Shown here: piece after piece, positions 38,194 through 45,995 of the stretch | Layout of the letters: the number at the start of each line of letters is the position of its first letter | Position numbering within the stretch: position 1 is the first letter of the stretch | NCBI GenBank assembly: GCA_030158485.1 | Contig: JAOASS010000022.1 | Location: 1-64,000 of the forward strand | From: Pseudobdellovibrionaceae bacterium | GTDB taxonomy: Bacteria; Bdellovibrionota; Bdellovibrionia; Bdellovibrionales; Bdellovibrionaceae | Length of the DNA stretch: 64,000 bases | Reading direction: 5' to 3' | Position numbers and translations under genes: made by a program | The notes under the pieces: model-generated | Told to the model about the DNA's origin: nothing | Database searches by the model: none | The model's input: the letters and a program-made list of their open reading frames with translations, nothing else

Positions 38194-39615
38194 TTAGTCA
38201 GAGTCTTGAGATATATTTTCTTCTGTTTCAGCGGCATGGGTCGAAACCTTTTCATGACTCAGTGGTCTTCTGGGGGCGCGAAAGTAATTTCGCGGTGAAA
38301 GCTCTAGAAGATCCTGCAGTTTCGCCATGTAGACGCAAGCATAGCGCTCAACTTGATAAGCTAAGTAACTTTCTTCATTGCCAGCTCTCATGAGTTGACC
38401 CCATTGTGGATTATAAAGACTTTGTTGTTTTTTAATAAGGGTCGAAATTTGCGTATCAATTTCTGTGATTTTCTTCTGTAAAATTTCGACTCTTGAGTCG
38501 TCCACCTTTCCTGTTTCAACTTTATTTGTCATCATATCGGTCAACTCATTTTCCAAGGGCTCTTTTTTGCGCATGAGGTCTTCAATTTCATCAATAATTG
38601 GCTGAGCTTTTATGTTATTATCTACTTCTTGGGCGAGCTCTTCGATCACCATTGCAGTTCGCCAGTTGCAATCTTTTTTTAAACGTAAAATGTCACCATA
38701 AATATGATCTCCGATATAAAGAATATCATCACCATCTAAATTTAAATCCGTTGTGAATTGACGAGCATTTCCCCCCTGATAAATTCCAGGTAAAAGTTTT
38801 TCATCAACATTTGTCATTGTGCCATCATCAGAGTTCACTTTTAAGTATTTAGCACTTTCGTAGAAAAATTTAGGCTTTGATGCAAATGTAATAACGATTT
38901 CGAAAAGGTCATGCCAAGACTTATGTTCTTTCAGGAAGGGATTGATGGCATAATCAAGCAGGAGCTTGGAATAATGAAAATCTGAATTCGTAACAATAAA
39001 AATCTTTTTTCCATGTCTTTTAAACTTTTCAAGACCACGAACAACAGCTTCATCTTTGATAATGTATTTATCTAAATTTTTTCTTACTTCATCTTTGAGC
39101 GAACCATCCCGGTGAGCCATATCAACTGCATCTAAAACATCATCAGCAATTTTAGCGTATTCTGGATATTTATTTGAAGTATCATGATCTTTTAAGTCGA
39201 CAATCTGTGAAAATAAAACAGCCAAAGATAAAGAAAAGAAAGTATCAATTGCAAGATATTGGTCGCTGCTTAAATCGATGTATGTCGACTTGTAAAGTTT
39301 TTGATGGTTTTTAAAATCAATCGGCTTGAGTCCGTGGTAAGAATTGCGAATCGCAGTATAGCGATTCAGTTTTAATACATTTCCTTTTTGACGATCTATA
39401 ACGAGGCCACGTATCGCATAATTATAATCAAACTGAAGTTTTTTAAGGGTTTCAGGGTAAGCTTTATTTTTGATTAATTTATCAATGATAATAGAGTGAG
39501 ACAGTTTTTCAAAATTTTCGCTATTGTAGCGGACCAAAGTATGATCCATATCAAGACCCAAGTATTTTATTTTTTTTAAATTGAGCGTGCGATTTACATA
39601 GACTTTACTTGTCAT
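38194..39615 (-). CDS. HAD-IG family 5'-nucleotidase (cN-II-like)
   Basis: 473-aa haloacid-dehalogenase-type hydrolase: motif I GLDMDHTLVRY (nucleophile and acid Asp), motif II FIVTNSD, and motif IV YIGDHIYGDILR. A coiled-coil insertion lies at about 355-410. The family dephosphorylates purine nucleoside monophosphates in the cytoplasm. The start at 39613-39615 has AAAGG upstream; an in-frame start 60 nt earlier runs into the rhodanese gene and is rejected. Confidence 0.9.
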   Translation of the reverse strand: MTSKVYVNRTLNLKKIKYLGLDMDHTLVRYNSENFEKLSHSIIIDKLIKNKAYPETLKKLQFDYNYAIRGLVIDRQKGNVLKLNRYTAIRNSYHGLKPIDFKNHQKLYKSTYIDLSSDQYLAIDTFFSLSLAVLFSQIVDLKDHDTSNKYPEYAKIADDVLDAVDMAHRDGSLKDEVRKNLDKYIIKDEAVVRGLEKFKRHGKKIFIVTNSDFHYSKLLLDYAINPFLKEHKSWHDLFEIVITFASKPKFFYESAKYLKVNSDDGTMTNVDEKLLPGIYQGGNARQFTTDLNLDGDDILYIGDHIYGDILRLKKDCNWRTAMVIEELAQEVDNNIKAQPIIDEIEDLMRKKEPLENELTDMMTNKVETGKVDDSRVEILQKKITEIDTQISTLIKKQQSLYNPQWGQLMRAGNEESYLAYQVERYACVYMAKLQDLLELSPRNYFRAPRRPLSHEKVSTHAAETEENISQDSD

Positions 39616-39638
39616 TTTTTTGCCTTTAATTTTAAAAA

Positions 39639-40001
39639 TTATTTTTGTGATACCGGAAGGCCCACTTGATTCCAAAGAATCATGCCACCCTTCATATTAT
39701 AAACATGAGCATATCCTTGTTGCTTCAAAAAAGCAGTTGCTCGTGCAGAACGTGCGCCACTTCTGCAAACAAGAACGACTGTTTTATCTTGCGCTACTTC
39801 CGATAGATGATTTGGCAAATGACTTAAGTTAATCAATTTAGCAGTTTTGATATGGCCCAGTTCACCATTCCATTCATCGTTTTCGCGAACATCGACAATC
39901 AGAATATCAGCTTCAGCTTTTTTGACTTCTTCTGGTGTGACGTCTTGAACTTCTTGGAAATGAGGATTTTGAATAACTTCATTAAAAACAGTGAAACTCA
40001 T
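39639..40001 (-). CDS. Rhodanese-like sulfurtransferase
   Basis: Single rhodanese domain (120 aa) with the active-site loop VCRSGARSAR (catalytic Cys) and the DVRENDEWNGELGHI segment (CH2A-like). Transfers sulfane sulfur to cyanide or protein acceptors. The ATG at 39999-40001 has GAGG 8 nt upstream. Just upstream of the HAD nucleotidase on the same strand. Confidence 0.92.
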   Translation of the reverse strand: MSFTVFNEVIQNPHFQEVQDVTPEEVKKAEADILIVDVRENDEWNGELGHIKTAKLINLSHLPNHLSEVAQDKTVVLVCRSGARSARATAFLKQQGYAHVYNMKGGMILWNQVGLPVSQK

Positions 40002-40030
40002 TGTTAGACCTCGCATTCATCAAGAGATTT

Positions 40031-41317
40031 ATGATAGGACTATTCTCTATGCCGAACAAGAAGGAACCTTCGAATCAGTTAAAGAATAGCGCATTCGACG
40101 CTCTGAATCCCGACCAGAAGAAAGCATTGGAGCTTTTGCAGTCCGGAGAAAATGTATTTTTAACAGGTGGTGCTGGCTGCGGAAAATCTTTCGTTATAAA
40201 GCATTTCGTGGACGAATTGGGACCGAAGCAGATGCCTATTTTAGCCAGTACCGGCGCGGCCGCTGTTTTGGTAGGCGGAAGGACTTTTCATAGTTTTTTT
40301 GGATTAGGCATTATGGAAGGTGGCGCGGAAGCCACTTTTAATCGTGCTTCTAACGATAAAAGACTCGCGAAAAGATTGCGTGAAGTCGAAGGTCTCATTT
40401 TAGATGAAGTATCAATGATATCGGGTGAATGTTTAATGATTGCAGAAGCTCTTGCGCAAAATGCACGAGATTCAAAACTGCCGTGGGGCGGAATGCGAGT
40501 CATTGCAGTCGGAGATTTTGCGCAATTACCGCCCGTCACCAGAAGTGGCCCAAGGGATTGGGCGTTTGCCAATCATGTCTGGAGTCAAACAGGTTTTTTG
40601 AATTATGTTTTAACTCAGAATGAGCGCGTTCAAGATGAAAAATATTTAACATTTTTGAATAAAATTCGTGTTGGAATTGTTGATGATGTTGTTAGAAACT
40701 TTTTAGATCAACATCAGTTTGAACATGATGAAAACGATTCTGCTACTCGACTTTTTTCAAGGCGAGATCAATCTTTATTTTATAATTTAAAAAAATTAAA
40801 TGAAATCGACGCAAAAGAAGTTGTCATTGATTCGATTTATTTTGGAACTGAAAAGTTTCAAGAGACGATGATGAAGCAGGGGCCCGTCCCCGTGCAGCTC
40901 CGGCTTAAAGTTGGGGCTGAAGTCATGTTTATTCAGAATGATCCTAATAAGCGCTGGGTCAATGGCACTCGCGGGCATGTTGTGCAAATAGAAGATGATA
41001 AAATTATAGTTGAAAAGCTTAAGGGTCGTGATGTGACAGTAGAAAAGCAGCAGTTTAGTTATCTTGATGCCGATGGCAATGTTGTCGCATCTGTTATTCA
41101 ATTTCCGCTGACTCTAGCTTATGCGACGACAATTCATAAATCACAAGGTGCGACTTTGGATGAACTTTGGTGTGATCTGTCAAACTTATGGGAACCAGGG
41201 CAAGCTTATGTTGCTTTAAGCCGTTTGCGCTTTGGTCGAGGTCTAAAAGTTCTAAGATGGAACACAAAATCAATTAAGATTGATCCTCAAGTGCAAAATT
41301 TCTACACACAGCTGTAG
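40031..41317 (+). CDS. PIF1-like/RecD2-like DNA helicase (superfamily 1B)
   Basis: 428 aa with Walker A GGAGCGKS, Walker B LILDEVSMI, motif III GDFAQLPPV, and late motifs TIHKSQGATLDEL and YVALSRLRFG. PIF1-family 5'-3' helicases unwind DNA/RNA hybrids and G-quadruplexes and restart forks. The start is ambiguous: ATG at 40031 (AAGAGA upstream) or at 40049 (AGGA upstream). Divergent from the rhodanese gene. Confidence 0.9.
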   Translation: MIGLFSMPNKKEPSNQLKNSAFDALNPDQKKALELLQSGENVFLTGGAGCGKSFVIKHFVDELGPKQMPILASTGAAAVLVGGRTFHSFFGLGIMEGGAEATFNRASNDKRLAKRLREVEGLILDEVSMISGECLMIAEALAQNARDSKLPWGGMRVIAVGDFAQLPPVTRSGPRDWAFANHVWSQTGFLNYVLTQNERVQDEKYLTFLNKIRVGIVDDVVRNFLDQHQFEHDENDSATRLFSRRDQSLFYNLKKLNEIDAKEVVIDSIYFGTEKFQETMMKQGPVPVQLRLKVGAEVMFIQNDPNKRWVNGTRGHVVQIEDDKIIVEKLKGRDVTVEKQQFSYLDADGNVVASVIQFPLTLAYATTIHKSQGATLDELWCDLSNLWEPGQAYVALSRLRFGRGLKVLRWNTKSIKIDPQVQNFYTQL

Positions 41318-41413
41318 TCGACTTTATTTAACTCATGTGAAAATCTCATCAAAACCTTGAATTATCGCTCTAATCTGACTACTTTCGAGGCTCTTGATAA
41401 AAGTGAGGTAGGA

Positions 41414-42463
41414 ATGACTGTTCATGCGCAAAATCCTGTTGGACTTAACGGTGTTGATTTTATCGAATATGCAAGCTCTGATAGAGTCTACTTGCAAAGT
41501 CTTTTTGAAAAAATGGGCTTTAAAAAAGTATCGCAAACTACGAATAAAAATATTCAACTTTATCGTCAAGGTAATATCAATTTTATATTAAATCATGAGC
41601 CCGACACTTTTGCTTCCCGATTTGTTAAATCGCACGGTCCTAGTATTTGTTCGACTGGCTTTAAAGTTTTCGATGCAGAGCAGGCTTTTAAAGTCGCTGT
41701 TGAAAGAGGCGCAGTCCCGTTTACGGGTTCGGATCATGATAAAGGCGCGACTCCATTTAGAGCAGTTTATGGAATTGGCGGAAGTCTGATTTACTTTATC
41801 GATGATAAAATTCATCAAAAGCTTTACACTGAAACTTTCCCAATTGCTGATATCGATCAAAAGCCAGCGGGTGTTGGATTGGTTGACGTGGATCATTTCA
41901 CAAATAATGTCCCACGCGGTGAAATGCAAAAGTGGTGTGATTTTTATCAGAATGTCTTTAATTTTCGAGAAACTCGTTATTTTAATATTAAAGGAAACGC
42001 AACAGGCCTTGAGTCGAAAGTAATGCGTTCTCCATGTGGAAAATTTTCTGTACCGATCAACGAGCCAACAGACACAAAATCTCAGATTCAAGAATACTTA
42101 GATGAATACAAGGGTTCTGGTATCCAGCACTTAGCAATGACAACAGAAAATATTGTAAAAACACTTGAAACAATGAAGAACTCACAAGTGCAATTTCTTT
42201 CGCCGCCACCTAATTCTTACTATGCAATGTTGAAAGATCGTTTACCTAACGTTGTCGAAGATTTAGGAAGACTCGAAAAAAACGCAATATTAGTTGATGG
42301 TGATCATGATGGTTACTTATTACAAATTTTTACTAAAAATATTATTGGCCCAATCTTTTATGAGCTGATCCAAAGAAAAAATCATTCAGGTTTTGGTGAA
42401 GGAAACTTTCAGGCTCTTTTTGATGCCATCGAAAGAGATCAAAGAGAACGCGGTTATCTGTAA
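41414..42463 (+). CDS. hppD: 4-hydroxyphenylpyruvate dioxygenase
   Basis: Fe(II) enzyme converting 4-hydroxyphenylpyruvate to homogentisate in tyrosine breakdown (349 aa). Two vicinal-oxygen-chelate halves supply the iron ligands: His in VDVDHFTNNV, His in GIQHLAMTT, and Glu in IFYELIQRK. The family C-terminal FGEGNFQALF...ERDQ is intact. The ATG at 41414 is preceded by GAGGTAGGA. hmgA follows 29 bp downstream. Confidence 0.95.
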   Translation: MTVHAQNPVGLNGVDFIEYASSDRVYLQSLFEKMGFKKVSQTTNKNIQLYRQGNINFILNHEPDTFASRFVKSHGPSICSTGFKVFDAEQAFKVAVERGAVPFTGSDHDKGATPFRAVYGIGGSLIYFIDDKIHQKLYTETFPIADIDQKPAGVGLVDVDHFTNNVPRGEMQKWCDFYQNVFNFRETRYFNIKGNATGLESKVMRSPCGKFSVPINEPTDTKSQIQEYLDEYKGSGIQHLAMTTENIVKTLETMKNSQVQFLSPPPNSYYAMLKDRLPNVVEDLGRLEKNAILVDGDHDGYLLQIFTKNIIGPIFYELIQRKNHSGFGEGNFQALFDAIERDQRERGYL

Positions 42464-42492
42464 TTGAAATCTTGATTTGCGGGGAGTTTAAA

Positions 42493-43596
42493 GTGTTTCA
42501 ATATTCACAAGGTAAACATAATACTCAAGGCCATAAAGCCATTCCTGAAGGGCATTTTGAAGAAGAGCAAGGCCGTAAAGGTTTTTTCGGGCCAGTTTCA
42601 CATATTATAAAACCAGAACCAAGCACTCGTTGGGTTGATATTCAAGGGCCGCTGAAGCCTCACCTTTACGATGTTGTGGAAATGGCAAAAAATCACGGCG
42701 TTTGGCAACGGATGGTATTTAATAGCAGTGTTGTTGTTTATAATCTTTGGCTAAAGCCAAGTTCGACTTTTGAGGCCACTCGAAATGCAGATGGCGACAC
42801 ACTTTATTTTTGTCACAGCGGTTCTGGTCAAGTGATGACTGAATTTGGACTTTTGGAATTTATAAAAGGTAGTTACATTAATATTCCAAAGTGCGCGACT
42901 CATGTCATTGTGCCCAAAGAAGAGTCTCAGTTTTTAGTGATTGAATCTAGGTCTAGTTTTTTCAGGGAACCAGATCGTGGGATGTTAGGTAAAAATGCTT
43001 TTTATGATCCGGCTTCTTTTGGAAAACCAGATCTTGATAAACTTCACACTTTTAAAAAACAGCATCATCTTGATATTTTAAAAGTAAATGTTCGGCGTTT
43101 TGATACTATCACCACATTTACTTATTCGAGCTGTTATTTTGATACAGTTGGTTGGAAAGGTGATTTCTGGCCGTTCACACTTCATATTAATGACTTAATG
43201 CCTGTGATCAGTCCTCGGGTTCACTTACCACCTTCGGTTCACACAACATTTGTAGCAGACGGTTTTGTTGTTTGTACTTTTTTGCCACGGCCACTGGAAA
43301 CAGACGCAGATGCTTTAAAAGTTCCATTTTATCATCAGAACATTGATTATGATGAAGTCCTTTTTTACCACGATGGAAACTTTTTTAGTCGTGATAATCT
43401 TCATGCTGGCATGATGACGCTTCATCCAGCGGGTTTCCCGCATGGTCCGCACCCAAAAGCCGTGAAAGCCGTTGAAAAGAAAACTCATACAGACGAAGTC
43501 GCAATCATGATCGACACTTGGCAAACCTTGCAGACAGATTCTCAATTAATTAATGTCGAACTTCCGGACTATTGGAAGTCTTGGATGACGAAGTAA
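42493..43596 (+). CDS. hmgA: Homogentisate 1,2-dioxygenase
   Basis: Opens the homogentisate ring to maleylacetoacetate. 367-aa cupin-type protein with the iron site region VLFYHDGNFFSR and TLHPAGFPHGPHP (His/Glu/His ligands). The GTG at 42493 has GGGGAG 7 nt upstream and is preferred to a TTG 21 nt earlier. Its stop directly abuts the ribD start. Maleylacetoacetate isomerase and fumarylacetoacetase genes are not in this window. Confidence 0.93.
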   Translation: MFQYSQGKHNTQGHKAIPEGHFEEEQGRKGFFGPVSHIIKPEPSTRWVDIQGPLKPHLYDVVEMAKNHGVWQRMVFNSSVVVYNLWLKPSSTFEATRNADGDTLYFCHSGSGQVMTEFGLLEFIKGSYINIPKCATHVIVPKEESQFLVIESRSSFFREPDRGMLGKNAFYDPASFGKPDLDKLHTFKKQHHLDILKVNVRRFDTITTFTYSSCYFDTVGWKGDFWPFTLHINDLMPVISPRVHLPPSVHTTFVADGFVVCTFLPRPLETDADALKVPFYHQNIDYDEVLFYHDGNFFSRDNLHAGMMTLHPAGFPHGPHPKAVKAVEKKTHTDEVAIMIDTWQTLQTDSQLINVELPDYWKSWMTK

Positions 43597-44613
43597 ATGA
43601 ATCTTGATCAAGCTATGCGATTAGCTATGAAAGAGGCGCTCAAGGGAGCGCCTTTTGTTTCTCCAAACCCACGAGTTGGTTGTGTGATCTTAGGTTCCAA
43701 AGGCGAGCTCTTATCGACGGGCTATCATAAGAAATTTGGCGAAGCTCATGCTGAAGTTGAAGCTTTAAAAAGTCTGACTTTTGATCAGTTAAAAGGGGCT
43801 CACGTGATTGTAACTTTAGAGCCTTGTGCCCATGAGGGTAAGACTCCGAGTTGTGCTCAGGCGTTAGCGCGACTGCCAATAAAAAAAGTGACTTTTGGTT
43901 TGGTTGATCCGAATCCATTGGTAGCAGGTCAAGGGGCTCAAATTCTTCGTGCTGCTGGAATTGAAGCTGAAGAATATCAAGGTGATTTAAAAGTCGGTCT
44001 TGAAGAAACTTGTGAAGAGTTTTTGTGGAATCAACGTTATCAAAAAGTTTTTGTGGCATTAAAAGTAGCACAAAGTTTAGACGGAAAAATTGCTTTAGCT
44101 AATGGAGAAAGTAAATGGATTACGGGTCATGAATCAAGACAGAAAGTTCATGAATTACGTGCTCAATATGATGCTATTTTAGTCGGAAAAAACACGATTC
44201 TGATAGACAATCCCAGCCTTAATATTCGTCAGCCGGGAATCCAAAAAGAAAATAAAGTAGTTATTCTCGATCGAAGCGGTGAAATTTTAAAAATTAAAGA
44301 TCAGCTTAAAATATTTCAAGTTCATAAGCCAGAAAATGTGATCGTATCATCATGCCCTGATCTGGAAACTGTCTTAAAAGAAATTTATCATCTTGGAATA
44401 AGAAGCATCTTAGTCGAAGGCGGAGGCCAAATTTATTCAAGTTTTATATCTCAGGGTTTGGTTCAAAGACTTCATCTATTTACAGCTCCGATAATTTTAG
44501 GCCAAGGTATTGGCTGGACAGACAAAATAAACCTGCCTCACATTAAAAATAAAATTCAAGTCGATTTCACTGATTCTTATGTGACAGGTACATTAAGCGT
44601 GACAAAGCGTTAA
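43597..44613 (+). CDS. ribD: Bifunctional riboflavin biosynthesis deaminase/reductase
   Basis: 338 aa. The N-terminal cytidine-deaminase-like domain has zinc ligands in EAHAEVEAL and EPCAHEGKTPSC. The C-terminal reductase has VALKVAQSLDGKIA and VEGGGQIYSSF. The ATG begins the base after the hmgA stop, so it is probably translated by coupling. No FMN riboswitch is visible. The other rib genes are elsewhere. Confidence 0.94.
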   Translation: MNLDQAMRLAMKEALKGAPFVSPNPRVGCVILGSKGELLSTGYHKKFGEAHAEVEALKSLTFDQLKGAHVIVTLEPCAHEGKTPSCAQALARLPIKKVTFGLVDPNPLVAGQGAQILRAAGIEAEEYQGDLKVGLEETCEEFLWNQRYQKVFVALKVAQSLDGKIALANGESKWITGHESRQKVHELRAQYDAILVGKNTILIDNPSLNIRQPGIQKENKVVILDRSGEILKIKDQLKIFQVHKPENVIVSSCPDLETVLKEIYHLGIRSILVEGGGQIYSSFISQGLVQRLHLFTAPIILGQGIGWTDKINLPHIKNKIQVDFTDSYVTGTLSVTKR

Positions 44614-44616
44614 AGA

Positions 44617-45369
44617 TTAATGTTGAGACTGTGTCTGATCAGTTACTTGGTTGGATTGATTGAGCATCGGACTTAAATCTAAGTTTTTGCAATCATGTTT
44701 TTTACTTAAGATGGCATGAAGATCTTTTGTTGATTTAATGATATTCTGAGTTTCCTTGCCTTCTTTGACATAATTAAAGATCTCAGAATTTGAAACTATG
44801 CACTGATTTCCTTTAGAGTCTCGAATTTTAGAATGACTGGCTTTATTGAGAAACGCATTATTTCCTTTTTTAAAACCAGAATCAATAATGACGGAATGGG
44901 GACAGCTTTTTAGATAAAATCCACCTTCTTTATTTGATTCTGTCGATTCACTTTCCCAGCTTATTTTTTTATTTATTTTGAGTTTACAATTTTGTTCAGT
45001 TGAAACTTCGTCTTTTTCATCAAATAGCCAAGTCAGACCTGCGGAGTCCTGTACTTTTACAAACAAGCTACCAGGTGATTCCATACTGATTTCATTTCCC
45101 GCAGGTAAAATAAAGTAAAAGCGACCACCGGTTGAAGCTGTGCCACCTTTTACAGAATCAATTTCCGTTACAACGGATAATTGTCCACCCTTTAAAAATC
45201 TGAAATTTCTTCTATTTGGAAGGCTCAATGAGCTGGCACTTGCGGAAATCGAACAACCAGTTAATTTTGAAGTAAATCTTTGGGAAAAAGAATAGCTATT
45301 TAACTTAAAATACTGGTTTGGGCAGTTCTGTGCGGTTGCGATGCTCAAAATCAAATGTATAAAACTCAT
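44617..45369 (-). CDS. Exported protein of unknown function (250 aa)
   Basis: Signal peptide (1-14) then a Ser/Lys/Asn-rich chain with several Cys (CPNQ, TGCS, QNCK, KSCP, NQCIV, HDCKN), suggesting disulfides. No recognised domain. I choose the ATG at 45367-45369, which gives a clean signal peptide; an ATG 51 nt upstream would bury it. Convergent with ribD, 3 bp between stops. Confidence 0.65.
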   Translation of the reverse strand: MSFIHLILSIATAQNCPNQYFKLNSYSFSQRFTSKLTGCSISASASSLSLPNRRNFRFLKGGQLSVVTEIDSVKGGTASTGGRFYFILPAGNEISMESPGSLFVKVQDSAGLTWLFDEKDEVSTEQNCKLKINKKISWESESTESNKEGGFYLKSCPHSVIIDSGFKKGNNAFLNKASHSKIRDSKGNQCIVSNSEIFNYVKEGKETQNIIKSTKDLHAILSKKHDCKNLDLSPMLNQSNQVTDQTQSQH

Positions 45370-45514
45370 ATTCAAACTTTGGGCTATTATGGACCCAGCG
45401 TCAAGATAGCAGGGGCTCATGATTAAACTGTAGATATTTCAGACACTTAACATTGTAAAAAGGGTATATGATGCCGAGCTTAATCAAGTCTGGACTTAAG
45501 TCTTCAGCAGTTTA

Positions 45515-45523
45515 TGTTATATT
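45515..45523 (+). promoter_or_regulatory. Extended -10 promoter, predicted leaderless start
   Basis: TGT plus TATATT forms an extended -10 (TGn-TATATT) ending 6 nt before the ATG at 45530. There is no Shine-Dalgarno sequence in the gap and no strong -35, as is usual for extended -10 promoters. Confidence 0.55.
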
Positions 45524-45529
45524 GTTTCT

Positions 45530-45961
45530 ATGGACCCTGACGAATCTAGCGATAAAAGCGATAGTAACGATAATTTAATAATAAAGCCTATAACCAATCA
45601 TTTTAAAATAGAATGGTCACTTTTTTGGGGTGGGCTTTTGGGCGATCAAGATAAAGCAGTGGGATCAGACCCATTGAAAGCTTTGACTCGTGAACAAGTA
45701 GGCAAGCTGATCAAAGACTTATCGGCTCAACGTAAGCAGCTTCATAAGCAGATCGAAAGTGTGAACAAAGAAATCGAGCAGAATACCGAAAAACTTGAAA
45801 GCTTACAATTAGTCGGAAGCCAGCCTGATGAAACCATAGCGCGCTTAAATCAGTTGAGTGATATCGGACAGGCTCTAGGTTCTGAGTTGCAGACTCTTAA
45901 TCAAAAATTGAAGTGGGTAAGAGCTCATGAAAAAGAAATTGGCACGAAGGATTGGGCTTAA
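45530..45961 (+). CDS. Small coiled-coil protein of unknown function (143 aa)
   Basis: Cytoplasmic-looking, acidic N-terminus, a short hydrophobic WSLFWGGLLG, then a long helical region (about 50-130) rich in K/E/Q with heptad spacing, probably a coiled coil. No family recognised. It precedes hrpB on the same strand by 34 bp. No ribosome site; see the promoter at 45515-45523. Confidence 0.7.
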   Translation: MDPDESSDKSDSNDNLIIKPITNHFKIEWSLFWGGLLGDQDKAVGSDPLKALTREQVGKLIKDLSAQRKQLHKQIESVNKEIEQNTEKLESLQLVGSQPDETIARLNQLSDIGQALGSELQTLNQKLKWVRAHEKEIGTKDWA

Positions 45962-45995
45962 TTTTAAGCATACAGACCTGTCAGCGTAAGTCGAT

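Noticed and set aside
39613-39675. Longer N-terminus for the HAD nucleotidase
   Set aside because: The extension would overlap the rhodanese coding end, has no ribosome site, and the family starts next to the TSKVYVNR segment.
43550-43600. FMN riboswitch controlling ribD
   Set aside because: ribD starts on the base after the hmgA stop, leaving no leader, and no RFN-like motif is visible upstream of the hppD-hmgA-ribD unit.
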